Counted from the first letter of the stretch, positions 36,192 to 44,953 are shown. The stretch is 64,000 nt of DNA from Planctomycetota bacterium (GCA_029259775.1 JAJDEN010000057.1:55924-119923), one strand, 5' to 3'. Notes: generated by a model not told the origin, from the letters alone. Translations and numbers: made by a program.

Positions 36192-36797
36192 TCAGCGCAT
36201 GAGCTTGCTTGCGGCCTTGGCCTTCGCGCTCGCGGCGCCGGAGGCCTTCTGCTTGGCCGCCTGCTGCTTGACGAGGAGGCCTTGCTTGCTCTGCTTCTTC
36301 TTGGCGGCCGCTGCCTGCTTCTTCTTCTGAGCAGCGAGCTTGCCCTGCTTGCGGATCAGGAGGCGCTTGGCCCTCGCCTGCGCACGCTGCTTCTTCTTCG
36401 CCGCCGCCGCTTGCTTGCGCTTCGCGGCGGCCTGCTTCTTCGCCAAGGCCTTCTGCTTCGCGAGCGCCTTCTTCTTGGCAGCCGCCTGCGCGCGTTGCTT
36501 CCGCTTCGCCGCGAGCCGCTTCTTGCGTGCATCCGCTGCCTTCTTGTGGGCGCGGCGCTTCTTCTTGCCCGCGTCGCTCTTGCCGGACTTCCCGGACTTG
36601 TCTGACTTCGCAGACTTGTCTGACTTCGCCGATCGGTCGGACTTGCCCGACTTGGCGTACGCATCCGTGGTGCCCGTCGCGAGCAGAGCCACGCTGAGCA
36701 CGCCCGCCGCGAGGAGACGGAGGAAGCGAACTCGCGTCCAACCGGCTGCTACCGGACGTGCCGCGTGGTTCCCGCGATCGAATGCATCGCACTTCAT
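36192..36797 (-). CDS. Exported Ala/Lys-rich low-complexity protein
   Basis: A 201-residue protein with a long n-region and a hydrophobic segment (LLAAGVLSVALLATGTTDAYA), then Ser/Lys/Asp tri- to hexapeptide repeats (KSDKSAKSDKSGKSGKSD) and about 130 residues of Ala/Lys/Gln/Arg that should form a highly basic helix (for example KKKALAKQKALAKKQAAAKR). The composition resembles histone H1-like tails. Because of the export signal I treat it as an envelope or secreted polycation, not a nucleoid protein; if the signal is not used, DNA binding is possible. It has a terminator downstream. Confidence 0.75.
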   Translation of the reverse strand: MKCDAFDRGNHAARPVAAGWTRVRFLRLLAAGVLSVALLATGTTDAYAKSGKSDRSAKSDKSAKSDKSGKSGKSDAGKKKRRAHKKAADARKKRLAAKRKQRAQAAAKKKALAKQKALAKKQAAAKRKQAAAAKKKQRAQARAKRLLIRKQGKLAAQKKKQAAAAKKKQSKQGLLVKQQAAKQKASGAASAKAKAASKLMR

Positions 36798-37016
36798 CTC
36801 ATCCTCCGTGTGCCCGTGTGCGGGCTTGCATCAACTTGTGTTCACGACTCCCGACGCGACGTGGGAGGGATGGGATCGTTGCGTGCGACGCCGTGCGTCA
36901 CCCGTGCTAGCCCGAGGCCCTCCAGCCACCCGTTGGGAACGCACAGATGAGCGACGAACGGGCCGGGCCATTTCGCCCGTCCCTCGAGAATCTCCCCGGG
37001 GCCCTCGTGCGGCACT

Positions 37017-38141
37017 CTAGTGCAGTTCGAAGCCCGCCTCCGCGATGCGGCGTCCGTTGACCTGGAGCTCGACCCGGTGCGTGCCCGGGTACAGGGCGCG
37101 CACGGTGGTCACGCGCATCGGGTGCTTCTTCGTCAACGTCACGGACCCGCGCGCGGGCAGACGCGCCGTACGCCACTTGAACACCTTGCAGGAGGTGCCG
37201 CGCTTGCGCACCAGGTGCAGCGCGTAGTCGATCATCAGTTCCTGCGAGCGCGCGGCTTCGGTCTCGACGAAGGCCGTCAGCTCGACGGCTCCGCCGATCG
37301 ACACACGCTGCGGCTTGACCTCGAGCGTCGCACGCAACTTCACCGGCGGCTTGAAGCCGATCAAGGCGAGGGCGCCGGGGTCGCCCGCCTTGAGCAGCGT
37401 GCGCAAGCCGTGGCGGATCACCCAGGCCCGCGCTTCGTCCGCTCCCTTGGACCATGCCGCGCAGCGCTCGACCACCAGCGCGGGGTGGTCCTTGGCGATG
37501 TCGTTGAGGTTGTTGGCGACCGACCGCTGGACGTAGCGCTCGGGGTCGTCCTTCAGCGCCTCGAGGATCGGCCAGATCGGACTCGGGTCCGCCACCAGCG
37601 CGCGCAGCTTGGCGCCCCACGGCAGCCGCGGACGCGTGCCCTCCGAGCACCAGCGCCGCACGTGCGGACTCGGATGCCTGGTGAGCTCCAGCAGGCGCTC
37701 GAACGTTGCCGAGGCTTGGCGCTCCACGAAGGGGCGCACCGCAAACTCCGACGTGAAGCGCTGCGTCAGCTCCGTCATGGCGTGCATCGACGCCTCGAAG
37801 TGGTCCCCACCGTGCTGCGCAATGAACGCGCCGATGGGCCACTGGCGGAAGCCGTTGATCGGCAGGTCACGGCCCTCGGCCGCGGGCGGCAGGCTGCGGG
37901 TCAGGATGTCCAGCGCCTCGGGCACGTCGGCGGGCAGCGTGGCCGCCAGGGCCGCGGCGACATGCCGCACGCGGTCGGCCAGCTCCAGCGTCTCGAGCCC
38001 GCGCGCGGCGCGACGAACGAACGCGTCGTGATCGAACCCCGCGTGCACATCCGTGATCTGCGCCGCCAGCGTGCTGACGGCGACGCGATCGATCATGTGC
38101 TTGAACGCCTTGCGCTCGCTCGTGGACGGGCCAGGACACAT
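37017..38141 (-). CDS. AlkC-like DNA alkylation repair protein
   Basis: A 374-residue HEAT-like DNA glycosylase. The helical solenoid includes the family block HVRRWCSEGTRPRLPWG (about 160-175) and SVANNLNDIAKDHP, seen in AlkC/AlkD-type enzymes that excise bulky or positively charged alkyl bases without base flipping. A C-terminal about 100-residue beta domain (ATLEVKPQRVSIGGAVELTA and GTHRVELQVNGRRIAEAGF) fits the Ig-like domain of AlkC. The start is 38141. It follows the EEP nuclease gene, whose stop overlaps its start region, so the two may be coexpressed. Confidence 0.87.
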   Translation of the reverse strand: MCPGPSTSERKAFKHMIDRVAVSTLAAQITDVHAGFDHDAFVRRAARGLETLELADRVRHVAAALAATLPADVPEALDILTRSLPPAAEGRDLPINGFRQWPIGAFIAQHGGDHFEASMHAMTELTQRFTSEFAVRPFVERQASATFERLLELTRHPSPHVRRWCSEGTRPRLPWGAKLRALVADPSPIWPILEALKDDPERYVQRSVANNLNDIAKDHPALVVERCAAWSKGADEARAWVIRHGLRTLLKAGDPGALALIGFKPPVKLRATLEVKPQRVSIGGAVELTAFVETEAARSQELMIDYALHLVRKRGTSCKVFKWRTARLPARGSVTLTKKHPMRVTTVRALYPGTHRVELQVNGRRIAEAGFELH

Positions 38142-38143
38142 GG

Positions 38144-39820
38144 TCAGGCCAGCTGCAGACGCGCGATCACGTAGGCGTGATCACTGGGCTTCTGCCCCTG
38201 ACGGCCCGGCGGCGTGCCCAGCAGGGCATTCGCGTGCAGGATCTCGTACTCGACGGTGCGACCGACGAGCTGACGCTTCGCGACCACGCCGTGCATCAGC
38301 GCCTCGGAGAGGCCGCGGTGGTTGTAGTCAAAGCGCAGCGGCGCCGGCACGCTCTCCACGAGGTTGACGCTGTGGTCGCCCGTGAGCGCGCGCAGCGTGT
38401 CGCTGAACTCGAAGTCGTTGAAGTCGCCGGTGACGTAGTAGTCGACCTCGCTCTCGCGCAGGGGGGCCACGTGGGCGCCAATCACCTCGGCCTGCTGCAC
38501 CCGCACGGCCCTGCGCGGATCGAACCCGGGCTCCGACGGCGCGAAGAGGCCGTTCTGGTGGCGCTTGGAGGCCAAGTGCACGTTCACGATCTCCAGCTCG
38601 CCCTGCCCGTCCACCAGCCGGAAGCGCGCGGCCAAGGGCTTGCGTGAGCCTTCGAACGCGGGCGACGTCGTGCCCAGGCGCTTGAGCGTGCCGTCCACGA
38701 TGCGCACGCGGCGGGGGTCGTAGAGGAAGGCGTTCCGGATGTTGCCCCCGGGTTGACCGCCGTCGGCTCCCTCCTCGGGCGGGATGTCAGCCCAGGCGTA
38801 GGTCGGTCCGCCTGCCTGCAGCACGGCGGCGATCAGCGCCTCGTAGGTTCGATCCGCGCGGACCGTCTCCGACAGCTCCGCGCCGTCGTTGTCCTGGATC
38901 TCCTGCAAGGCCACGATGCAGGGACCGCCGGCGTCCTTCGCGATGGCCCGGCCGAGGCCGTCGAAGCGGCCGTCCCCCACGTCGTCATCGACATCGCGGT
39001 CGGGGTCCTTCACGCGCGCCTTGTCCTCCACCCGCGTATCGAGGTTGAACCCGTTCAGGGTCAGCACGGTGACGAACGAGCCCGCGCTCCGCAGCGTGGT
39101 GGTGCGGGCTTCGATCTCGACATGGCGCACGCGCACCGGACTCACGGCCGCGATCTGGAAGGAAGCCACGCGGAAGTTGAGCGGACCCACCACCGAGTCG
39201 AGCAGCTCCGCGCCCACATTGACGGTGGGCGCGTCGGTGTAGCCCAGCACGCGGAAACTCGGCAGCCACTGCTCGGGCATGCGCGGATCGATCAGCACGC
39301 CGCCGAACTGCGTACGGACGACGTCCGCGTCCGGCGGGAGGATCACGTAGTCGCCGTACGGGTTGCTCGGCGCGACGAACGTGGAGCCGGCCAGGACGCC
39401 GACCAGCATGCCTTCGAGGCTGTTGAGGTACGTGGCGAGGTCCTTCGGCGGGACGAGCACGCGCTCCGCGGTCAGCCAGACGGGCTCGATCCGAGGGCCC
39501 TTCTTGTCCAGGACGCGCGTCGCATCCTCCACGAGCTGCGTCGTCGGACGCCCGTTGTCGTCCTGCTGGAAATCGACGACCTTGCCGGCCACGGCGACGA
39601 CGCTACCGACGGGGGGCTTGCCGCGTCGCTTGAAGACGAAGAGCCCGTGCGAGACGGGGTCGTGGCGGTTGCCGCGAGGATCCTGGATGAAGAAGCCCTT
39701 GCGCGTCGTTCCGGTGACCACGCCGCGCGTCGCGACGACCGCGCCCGCAAGCGGGGAGAAGAGCTCGGAGCCCTGGATCTTGTGGATGGGTGTGACCGCG
39801 GCGGAGGAGGGCTTCGACAC
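38144..39820 (-). CDS. Large EEP-family nuclease with N-terminal OB-like domain
   Basis: A 558-residue protein. Residues about 10-105 (FSPLAGAVVATRGVVTG, KGFFIQDP and VGSVVAVAGKVVDFQ) form the OB-like domain found before extracellular EEP nucleases of the YhcR/ExeM type. The EEP domain has TLNGFNLDTRVED, VALQEIQDNDGAE (catalytic Glu), VNVHLASKRHQNG, YYVTGDFNDFEFSDT and the final PSDHAYVIARL. No signal peptide is visible at the GTG chosen (39820, 7 bp after the S4 gene stop), which is unusual for this family; a different start or non-classical export is possible. It is cotranscribed with the S4 gene upstream and the AlkC-like gene downstream. Confidence 0.87.
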   Translation of the reverse strand: MSKPSSAAVTPIHKIQGSELFSPLAGAVVATRGVVTGTTRKGFFIQDPRGNRHDPVSHGLFVFKRRGKPPVGSVVAVAGKVVDFQQDDNGRPTTQLVEDATRVLDKKGPRIEPVWLTAERVLVPPKDLATYLNSLEGMLVGVLAGSTFVAPSNPYGDYVILPPDADVVRTQFGGVLIDPRMPEQWLPSFRVLGYTDAPTVNVGAELLDSVVGPLNFRVASFQIAAVSPVRVRHVEIEARTTTLRSAGSFVTVLTLNGFNLDTRVEDKARVKDPDRDVDDDVGDGRFDGLGRAIAKDAGGPCIVALQEIQDNDGAELSETVRADRTYEALIAAVLQAGGPTYAWADIPPEEGADGGQPGGNIRNAFLYDPRRVRIVDGTLKRLGTTSPAFEGSRKPLAARFRLVDGQGELEIVNVHLASKRHQNGLFAPSEPGFDPRRAVRVQQAEVIGAHVAPLRESEVDYYVTGDFNDFEFSDTLRALTGDHSVNLVESVPAPLRFDYNHRGLSEALMHGVVAKRQLVGRTVEYEILHANALLGTPPGRQGQKPSDHAYVIARLQLA

Positions 39821-39827
39821 GAGCGCG

Positions 39828-40046
39828 TCAGGCCACCGTGATGTGCACGGGTTCCTCGGCGTCGATCTCGACCACGTCGCCCGGGCGCACCTTGGCGCCG
39901 CGCCGCATCTCCACCGCGCCATTGACGCGCACGTGCCCGTCCTGCACGAGCATCTTGGCGTGGCCTCCCGACCCGACGAGACCCGCCAGCTTGATCACGC
40001 CGGTCAGGGCGATGAACTCGGTCGTGAGGTGGACGGTCGTCTCCAT
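39828..40046 (-). CDS. Small S4-domain RNA-binding protein (YbcJ-like)
   Basis: A 72-residue single S4 domain. Signature: EFIALTGVIKLAGLVGSGGHAKMLV.. is split here as FIALTGVIKLAGLVGSGGHA and VQDGHVRVNGAVEMRRGAKV, followed by PGDVVEID. This is the typical YaaA/YbcJ-type fold that binds structured RNA. The start is the ATG at 40046, giving the compact domain. It heads a three-gene minus-strand cluster with the EEP nuclease and AlkC-like protein. Confidence 0.9.
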   Translation of the reverse strand: METTVHLTTEFIALTGVIKLAGLVGSGGHAKMLVQDGHVRVNGAVEMRRGAKVRPGDVVEIDAEEPVHITVA

Positions 40047-40129
40047 GGCGCGGGAGTCTAGCAGGCTCGGCACGTGGATCTGGGCCTCGGGCGGGGTGGC
40101 GCAGGTCGGGCGATCGCTCCGTAGCGCTG

Positions 40130-41056
40130 TCACGTGCCGTGGGGCGCGTCGGCCTTCGGTTTCTTGGCCTCGGGAACAAACGGCACGGTGAGCCGGCCGC
40201 TCAACTCGAAGGGCGGCTTGGGAAACACGAAGCGCGCGTGCTTGGTCTCGGCGGGCGGCTGAACCTCAGCCCCTGCGGCACCGCCTCAGCCGTAGCGCAT
40301 CGTGCCCTTGGCGAGCACCTTCATCTTCTCGTCCAGACACTGCCAGGTGATGTCGATCCGTCGGCCCTTTCGGTAGAGCGTGGTGCCCAGACGCGGCTCG
40401 ACCTTGAACTCGAGCGCCACACGGCGCTTCTCGCCCTTGGTGATGGTGCGCGCTTGGGCCCGGATCTTCGACCGGACCTCGAAGTGCACGGTCTCGCCCG
40501 CCTTGACGAAGAGGTCGGCGTAGACGGGAGACGTCGTGGACCAGATCCAGGGAGCGCCGTCGGCAGCCTTGGCGACATGCCGGTAGCCCATCACCGAGTA
40601 GATGCCGGCAGGCAGCTCACGCTCTCGGTCCCCCTTGGGTTCCCAGCGAAGGCGCGTGCGTTCCTTCTTGCGTCCCTTGGGGAAGATGAAGAGCTCGCCA
40701 TGCTGGATGTTGCTGGTGACGAGGCCGCACGTCGGTTTGGGCTTCTTCGGCGCGGTCGAGATCGTCGTCGGCTTCTTGACGGCGTCCGTCTTGATGTAGG
40801 CAATCAAGGCCACACGGGCCTCGGGATCGGTACCCGTTCAGCTCGTCTCGGTGATTTGCGCGAGGAACGCGCGACCCGTCTCGTAGGTCGCGTCGGGCGC
40901 GGTGTGGCAACGCTGGCACGTGTGGTGCCAAGCGTGCTTCGCGCGCGCACCGAGATCTACGTCCTCCGCCGCGCCCGGCCGTTCCGCGAGGGCCATCAGC
41001 AATACGCTCGCTGCCATCGTGGCCGCGCCCAAGGTCAAGAAGCCCGTGATCTTCAT
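40130..41056 (-). CDS. c-type-cytochrome-like secreted protein with two in-frame UGA (candidate selenoprotein)
   Basis: The frame from the ATG at 41056 (GGAGGG 6 nt upstream) to the TGA at 40132-40130 holds 309 codons with only two internal stops, both TGA: codon 73 (40840-40838) and codon 257 (40288-40286). Read as Sec it gives a 308-residue protein. Residues 1-30 are a signal or anchor (LGAATMAASVLLMALAERPGA). A heme-c motif, CQRCH, lies about 47-51, and Sec73 sits in AQITETS-Sec-TGTDPEAR. A beta-rich domain follows (about 95-250, with Cys in PTCGL and TWQCLDE). Sec257 lies in GTMRYG-Sec-GGAAGAE, followed by a Pro/Lys-rich tail. Each UGA has its own SECIS-like stem-loop. Redox chemistry outside the membrane is the natural inference; I do not recognise the family. 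Confidence 0.85.
40257..40271 (-). promoter_or_regulatory. SECIS-like stem-loop after UGA codon 257
   Basis: On the minus strand GGCTGA pairs perfectly with TCAGCC around loop GGT, which starts 21 nt after the UGA. An outer GGCGG/CCGCC pairing (nt 1-5 with 32-36 after the UGA) can close a longer stem. Confidence 0.8.
40805..40823 (-). promoter_or_regulatory. SECIS-like stem-loop after UGA codon 73
   Basis: On the minus strand CGAGGCC pairs with GGCCTTG (7 bp, one G-U) around the 5-nt loop CGTGT. The loop starts 22 nt after the UGA, with G in its second position, as in bacterial SECIS elements. Confidence 0.8.
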
Positions 41057-41135
41057 GGCTCGCCCTCCGTGAGCGACCAGCCTACCTCACGCGAGCCAAG
41101 AGTTCGGAGCCGCGCACCATGAACCAGCCCGCCTA

Positions 41136-41160
41136 GAGTACCGAACATGGTTCGGTACTC
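41136..41160. terminator. Perfect 11-bp hairpin at the end of the TIG lipoprotein gene
   Basis: GAGTACCGAAC (41136-41146) and GTTCGGTACTC (41150-41160) are exact complements around ATG. It overlaps the stop codon of the gene ending at 41159 and precedes the two-UGA gene. There is no U-run on either strand, so it is either a processing or termination stem, or a protein-binding dyad. Confidence 0.4.
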
Positions 41161-41821
41161 AGCGTGCGACGACCTGCAGCGCGCGGTCGGCACAGAAGCC
41201 CTCGTCGAACATGCAGCCGTCGGGGAGTTCGCCCAGCCAGAAGGCGGCCGGGTCGGCGTACCAGCCGAGTACCCCCAGGTCCAGATCGAGAACGAACAGG
41301 AAGCCTGCGGCCTCGGCGACCTGGGATGCCCCAACCAGGTCGCCCGCATGCTGCTCGACGCTGCGCCCCCACTGACCCGACGCTGCGGAGTCCAGGACGT
41401 CGGACCACTTCGCGACACGCAGTCCGTCGGCATCCTCGAGCACGACGTCCACGACGGCCAGCCGCCGCGGCGTGGGCTTGGGAGAAGCGACGTACGTGAA
41501 GCCCCTGGTCAGCGTGGCGCTGCCGGTGCCCGTAGAGATCGTGACGTCATTCGACGTACCGGCCGTCCCGCTGGGAGACGTGCAGGTGAGGCTTGTTCCA
41601 GACCCATCGATGCTGACGGCGGTGCAGGGCGCGCCTCCGACCGTAACCGCGCTGAACAGGGCGAAGTTCGTCCCTGTGAGTGTCAGCGTTTCGCCGCCGC
41701 TCGGCAGACCAATTCCCGGCGATACGCCGGTCAGGGTCGGCGTGATCATCCCATCGCCACCCCCGCAGCCAGGCGCCAAGAGCAGCAGGAAGATCATGAG
41801 TAGCAGGGTTCTGCGGATCAT
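41159..41821 (-). CDS. IPT/TIG-domain lipoprotein
   Basis: A 220-residue lipoprotein. Signal peptide with lipobox LLLLAPGCGGG (Cys about 19). An IPT/TIG Ig-like domain occupies about 28-115: TPTLTGVSPGIGLPSGGETL, LTGTNFALFSAVTVGG, CTSPSGTAGTSNDVTI. The C-terminal half (RRLAVVDVVLEDADGLRVAK and AGFLFVLDLDLGVLGWYADP) is not recognised, with paired Cys in DGCMFDEGFCADR. The start at 41821 follows AAGGAG. It is probably surface exposed. Confidence 0.82.
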   Translation of the reverse strand: MIRRTLLLMIFLLLLAPGCGGGDGMITPTLTGVSPGIGLPSGGETLTLTGTNFALFSAVTVGGAPCTAVSIDGSGTSLTCTSPSGTAGTSNDVTISTGTGSATLTRGFTYVASPKPTPRRLAVVDVVLEDADGLRVAKWSDVLDSAASGQWGRSVEQHAGDLVGASQVAEAAGFLFVLDLDLGVLGWYADPAAFWLGELPDGCMFDEGFCADRALQVVAR

Positions 41822-41939
41822 TGCTCGCTCCTTGCACCCGCCGGGTGCGACGGCGAGTCCGCGTTCCGGCCATCCACCCGGCAGAGGGCTGACTGTACCC
41901 CGGGCGCCGTCTCCGCGTCGCGGCCAGGGGGACGGGAGA

Positions 41940-42170
41940 TTATCGTCGGTCCTCGAAGAACTCCGGACGAGCGCCGAAGAGAATCCAGACGAGGCCAATG
42001 ATCGCAATCGCGACGAGAAGCAACGTGACTGACGAACTCAGATATCCGCTCGCCTCAGCCCTTGCTCGCTTGCCCCCGAAGACTCGGGCGAGGACAAAGA
42101 CCAGAAGACAGACCGCCACAAGGACGCCGGTAGCCTCCCAGCCGAGTGTCGGAACCTTCGCGAGCATCAT
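41940..42170 (-). CDS. Small two-helix membrane protein
   Basis: A 76-residue protein with two hydrophobic helices (ATGVLVAVCLLVFVLARVFGG and VTLLLVAIAIIGLVWILFGA) separated by a basic loop, and a charged C-terminus (RPEFFEDRR). The ribosome site GGAGG is well placed before the ATG at 42170. No family is recognised. It is separated from the TIG lipoprotein by about 120 bp on the same strand. Confidence 0.75.
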   Translation of the reverse strand: MMLAKVPTLGWEATGVLVAVCLLVFVLARVFGGKRARAEASGYLSSSVTLLLVAIAIIGLVWILFGARPEFFEDRR

Positions 42171-42281
42171 GACGGGACCTCCGTGTACCTGCTCGGTGCC
42201 GAACCCCGGATACCAAGTGCGCCATCAATCACCGCGATTGAGCGACCGGTCCTGACGGTCTACCGCGATGATACTTGAGGT

Positions 42282-42315
42282 ACTCAGTATCCCCCTGACG
42301 CACTCAGTATCCCCC
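42282..42315. repeat. Two direct repeats of ACTCAGTATCCCCC, 20 bp apart
   Basis: ACTCAGTATCCCCC occurs at 42282-42295 and 42302-42315. A centre spacing of two DNA turns places both on the same helix face, as for a tandem regulator site. It lies in the 211-bp gap between 42171 and 42381, which otherwise holds no gene. Confidence 0.55.
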
Positions 42316-42381
42316 CAACACCGCCCCGTGGGCGGGAGAGAGGGAGACCGATGTCGAAGGAGGGAGGACGCGGTGATGGCC

Positions 42382-42960
42382 TCAAGCGCGGCCGCGTAGG
42401 ACCGCAGGAAAGGACATGGCGCCGCATCCAGAGGGCAGTCGATCTACAAGACGGCCTGCCGTACGCAACGCAGCGGCGACGTCGTCTTCTACGAACGAAG
42501 CTGCGGCCAAGATCATGAGCCCGAGGATGGTGTGCGCGAGGCGATTGAGGAACGCGTGGCGTCCGTCACCGGCCCCGTCCAGAACGAGTCGGGCGGGGGC
42601 GACGTGGAACTCGAGTAGCGTGGGCTCGTCCGGGACGTCGCTCGTCTCGCACGCGGGCACCTGCTCGAGGCGGCCAGCGGGCCCGTGGTCCGCCTCATCG
42701 AGGCACCAGACGAGGGCCGCCGGCTCAGCGTCCTCGAACGCCGTGCGGTACCGGGAGCCGAACAAGAACAGGTCGAGGGCGATGAACAGGGTCCGCAGGT
42801 CCTCGGGCCGCACGTCGGCGGCGAGGCCGCTCGCCAGGTGGGGCGCCACGCGCAGCACGGCCACTCGGGCGAGCCTCATCCGGCGCCGATGCTGCCGAGC
42901 ATTGGCGGGCAGGGCTCGGACCAGATCCTCCAGGGCTGGATTGAGATGCGGGTCCACCAT
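42382..42960 (-). CDS. Hypothetical protein
   Basis: A 192-residue protein starting at the ATG at 42960 (GAGGAG just upstream; an in-frame ATG lies four codons earlier). It contains an Arg-rich segment (ANARQHRRRMRLARVAVLRV) and an acidic hydrophobic segment (FLFGSRYRTAFEDAEPAALV). A C-terminal Leu/Ile/Ala helix (LAHTILGLMILAAASFVEDD) could touch a membrane. No family is recognised. It is divergent from the APH-type kinase gene at 43143. Coding status rests on length and G/C third positions. Confidence 0.6.
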   Translation of the reverse strand: MVDPHLNPALEDLVRALPANARQHRRRMRLARVAVLRVAPHLASGLAADVRPEDLRTLFIALDLFLFGSRYRTAFEDAEPAALVWCLDEADHGPAGRLEQVPACETSDVPDEPTLLEFHVAPARLVLDGAGDGRHAFLNRLAHTILGLMILAAASFVEDDVAAALRTAGRLVDRLPSGCGAMSFPAVLRGRA

Positions 42961-43142
42961 GACTCCTCGCACCGGAGCGCCGACTGGTCACGGGAGCCGG
43001 GGCGGACGAGTTCCGACGGGGGGCCGTAGCGTGATCGCGGGGGTCCCCGGAACAGACTTGGTGCCGCTTCCCCCCGGTTCCTCTGGCAGTCGTACGATGC
43101 GGGTGAGTCGGCCGAGCGCCGGCCTGAACCTCGAGGTACCCC

Positions 43143-44105
43143 ATGGGCCGCCGCCACGCTCGATTCCTGCGCGCCGTCGCCAGACGCGCGGCCGATCAGG
43201 CCCTGCGCGACCGCGCTCGGAGCGCGCGCCTGGGGCAAGCACGCTTCCTGGGTGAGGGCTTGGACTACGTTGCCTACCTCATGGATGCAGAGCTTCCGGG
43301 CGCGGACGGGTCGGAGGGGGTCCTGCAACTCGTGGCGCGCGTGGCTCGACGTGGGATGTCAGCGGCGGAGAAGGAACGCGCGCGCCGGGAAGTGCGGCTC
43401 CTGGAACGGCTCGGCCGCGAGGCGTTGCCCTTCCGCCTTCCCGCCGTGCTGAGCCTCGAGGAGGTCGAGGGACGGCTGGTCATGGTCCAGACGGCGTGTC
43501 ACGGGATCCCGTTGCGCCCGCGTGGTGATGCAGGCGCCCATCCGTGGGAGGTCATCGCGGAGGTGGCGGCGTCGCTGCACGGGCTGGACATCGAGGGATG
43601 GAGCCAAGACGTGATCGGGCCTGGCCGGGGGCGACGCGAACACGTCCTTGCCCGGCGCGCAGACGTCGCCGAGGAGGCTCCCGCCGAGTTCGACGCGGCC
43701 CTGGGTTTCGTGGAGGAGCACCTGCCCGCCGAGCGGCCGGGCGTCCTCCTGCACGGGGACCTGCTGCCGCAAAACATCCGGGTGGACGCGCCCGAGGGAG
43801 ACCCACCCGCCGTGCTCGACTGGACGTACGCGACGTATGGCGACCCGGCGCACGACCTCGCGGTCGTCACGCGCGGTGTGCGCCGGCCGTTCGGCGTCGA
43901 CGAGGGGCGGAAGCTTCTGCTCGAGGCCTACAACGCGTCGAGCGCCGAACCGATCACGCTCGTTGATCTCAGCGTGCACGAGTTGCTGCTCCGCATGGGC
44001 CTCCATGCGCAGCTTGCGGCGGACCGCGCATCGGAGGCAGAGAGAGAGCAGGCGGTCCGCTTCGTCGAGGGCCTTCTGCGCCGAGCGCGGGAGCACACCT
44101 ACTGA
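43143..44105 (+). CDS. APH-family phosphotransferase
   Basis: A 320-residue kinase-fold protein. The catalytic loop is VLLHGDLLPQNIRVD (His-Gly-Asp-x4-Asn, about 202) and the metal loop PAVLDWTYATYGDPAHDL (about 222). An N-terminal lobe holds FLGEGLDYVAYLMDAEL and a Glu/Arg helix. The arrangement is that of aminoglycoside 3'-phosphotransferase or choline kinase relatives; the drug-specific motifs are not complete, so I do not call it a resistance gene. It is a second member of this superfamily besides the one at 20819. Confidence 0.85.
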   Translation: MGRRHARFLRAVARRAADQALRDRARSARLGQARFLGEGLDYVAYLMDAELPGADGSEGVLQLVARVARRGMSAAEKERARREVRLLERLGREALPFRLPAVLSLEEVEGRLVMVQTACHGIPLRPRGDAGAHPWEVIAEVAASLHGLDIEGWSQDVIGPGRGRREHVLARRADVAEEAPAEFDAALGFVEEHLPAERPGVLLHGDLLPQNIRVDAPEGDPPAVLDWTYATYGDPAHDLAVVTRGVRRPFGVDEGRKLLLEAYNASSAEPITLVDLSVHELLLRMGLHAQLAADRASEAEREQAVRFVEGLLRRAREHTY

Positions 44106-44231
44106 CGTGTGACACGGCGCCAAGGACGCGGGGGCGGATGGTGGGCGCGACGGCCTGGTCGTGCTCGGGGGTCAGGCGGGCCCCTCTGTGGACATCCTAT
44201 GGACCCATGTGGTGGCGGGCCGCGGTGGCCA

Positions 44232-44570
44232 TCAGCCGAAGAAGATGCCGGTGCGATCCTCGTCGATCTCGGCCAGCACTGCGTCAAGGTTGTTCGTAGG
44301 CTCGAACAAGGTGAACTCATGCCATCGGGAGTTGCGATCTGAGCAGTACAGGACGAAGACCTCGTCCGTGTAGCGGATCTGGGCGACCTTGCCCCGCGTC
44401 TCGCCGGGGCTCCCATCCCAGATGGGGCGCACCTCGAAGATGGTGGCGGCGTTGCCTCGGATGCCATGCTCGTAGCGCAGTTGATCTCGGATGTGGTCGG
44501 GCACGCGCGCCTCGCACCAGGAGGTCAACTTCGCATCGAGGAGCCTGCGGATGAGCGGCGGGAGAGGCAT
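44232..44570 (-). CDS. DUF3024 protein
   Basis: A 112-residue protein matching my recollection of DUF3024: GKVAQIRYTDEVFVLYCSD, then NSRWHEFTLFEP and EIDEDRTGIFFG at the C-terminus, the usual end for this family. It is soluble, with an N-terminal helix (IRRLLDAKLTSWCEARVPD). Function is unknown. It is the last clear gene before the tRNA-fragment and mobile-element debris region. Confidence 0.82.
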   Translation of the reverse strand: MPLPPLIRRLLDAKLTSWCEARVPDHIRDQLRYEHGIRGNAATIFEVRPIWDGSPGETRGKVAQIRYTDEVFVLYCSDRNSRWHEFTLFEPTNNLDAVLAEIDEDRTGIFFG

Positions 44571-44610
44571 GCGCCAAGACTACAGCCAAGGCAGCCGCCG
44601 AGCGGTGAAG

Positions 44611-44640
44611 TAGAGCGCCCGATCGGGTTCGAACCGACGA
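44611..44640 (-). repeat. tRNA 3'-end fragment, copy 1
   Basis: On the minus strand it reads the T-arm GTCGG-TTCGAAC-CCGAT and acceptor CGGGCGC, with the terminal CCA changed to CTA. The anticodon and D arms are absent. Confidence 0.6.
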
Positions 44641-44953
44641 CCGACTCCCTCGCTACGCTCAGTCGTGGGTCGCCGGAACCGACTCGCGTTTGCCAGGGGG
44701 GGGATGGCGGCAGAGGAAGTAGGGGTCGCCGCATGCGTGCGTTCCGCGCTACCGCGCGGACTGGGTGCTCGCCCGGACGGGCTCGCAGCCGGGGGGCTGT
44801 TCCGTACGCCCCCGGCACCCCTGATGGTCACCTGCCACTACCTCGCACGTCGCTGCACAAACGCAGGCAAGGTGGCACTCGGCATCGTCGGGGAGACACC
44901 TCGCCGGAAGTGTGCGAGGACGCGCGAGTTGGGGCAGGGTCGCGCAAGGAGAA

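Noticed and set aside
42351..42399. 15-codon frame after a good ribosome site (ATG TCG AAG ...)
   Set aside because: Too short, no hydrophobic or repeated pattern, and it overlaps the end of a minus-strand gene; could be a leader peptide but nothing supports it.
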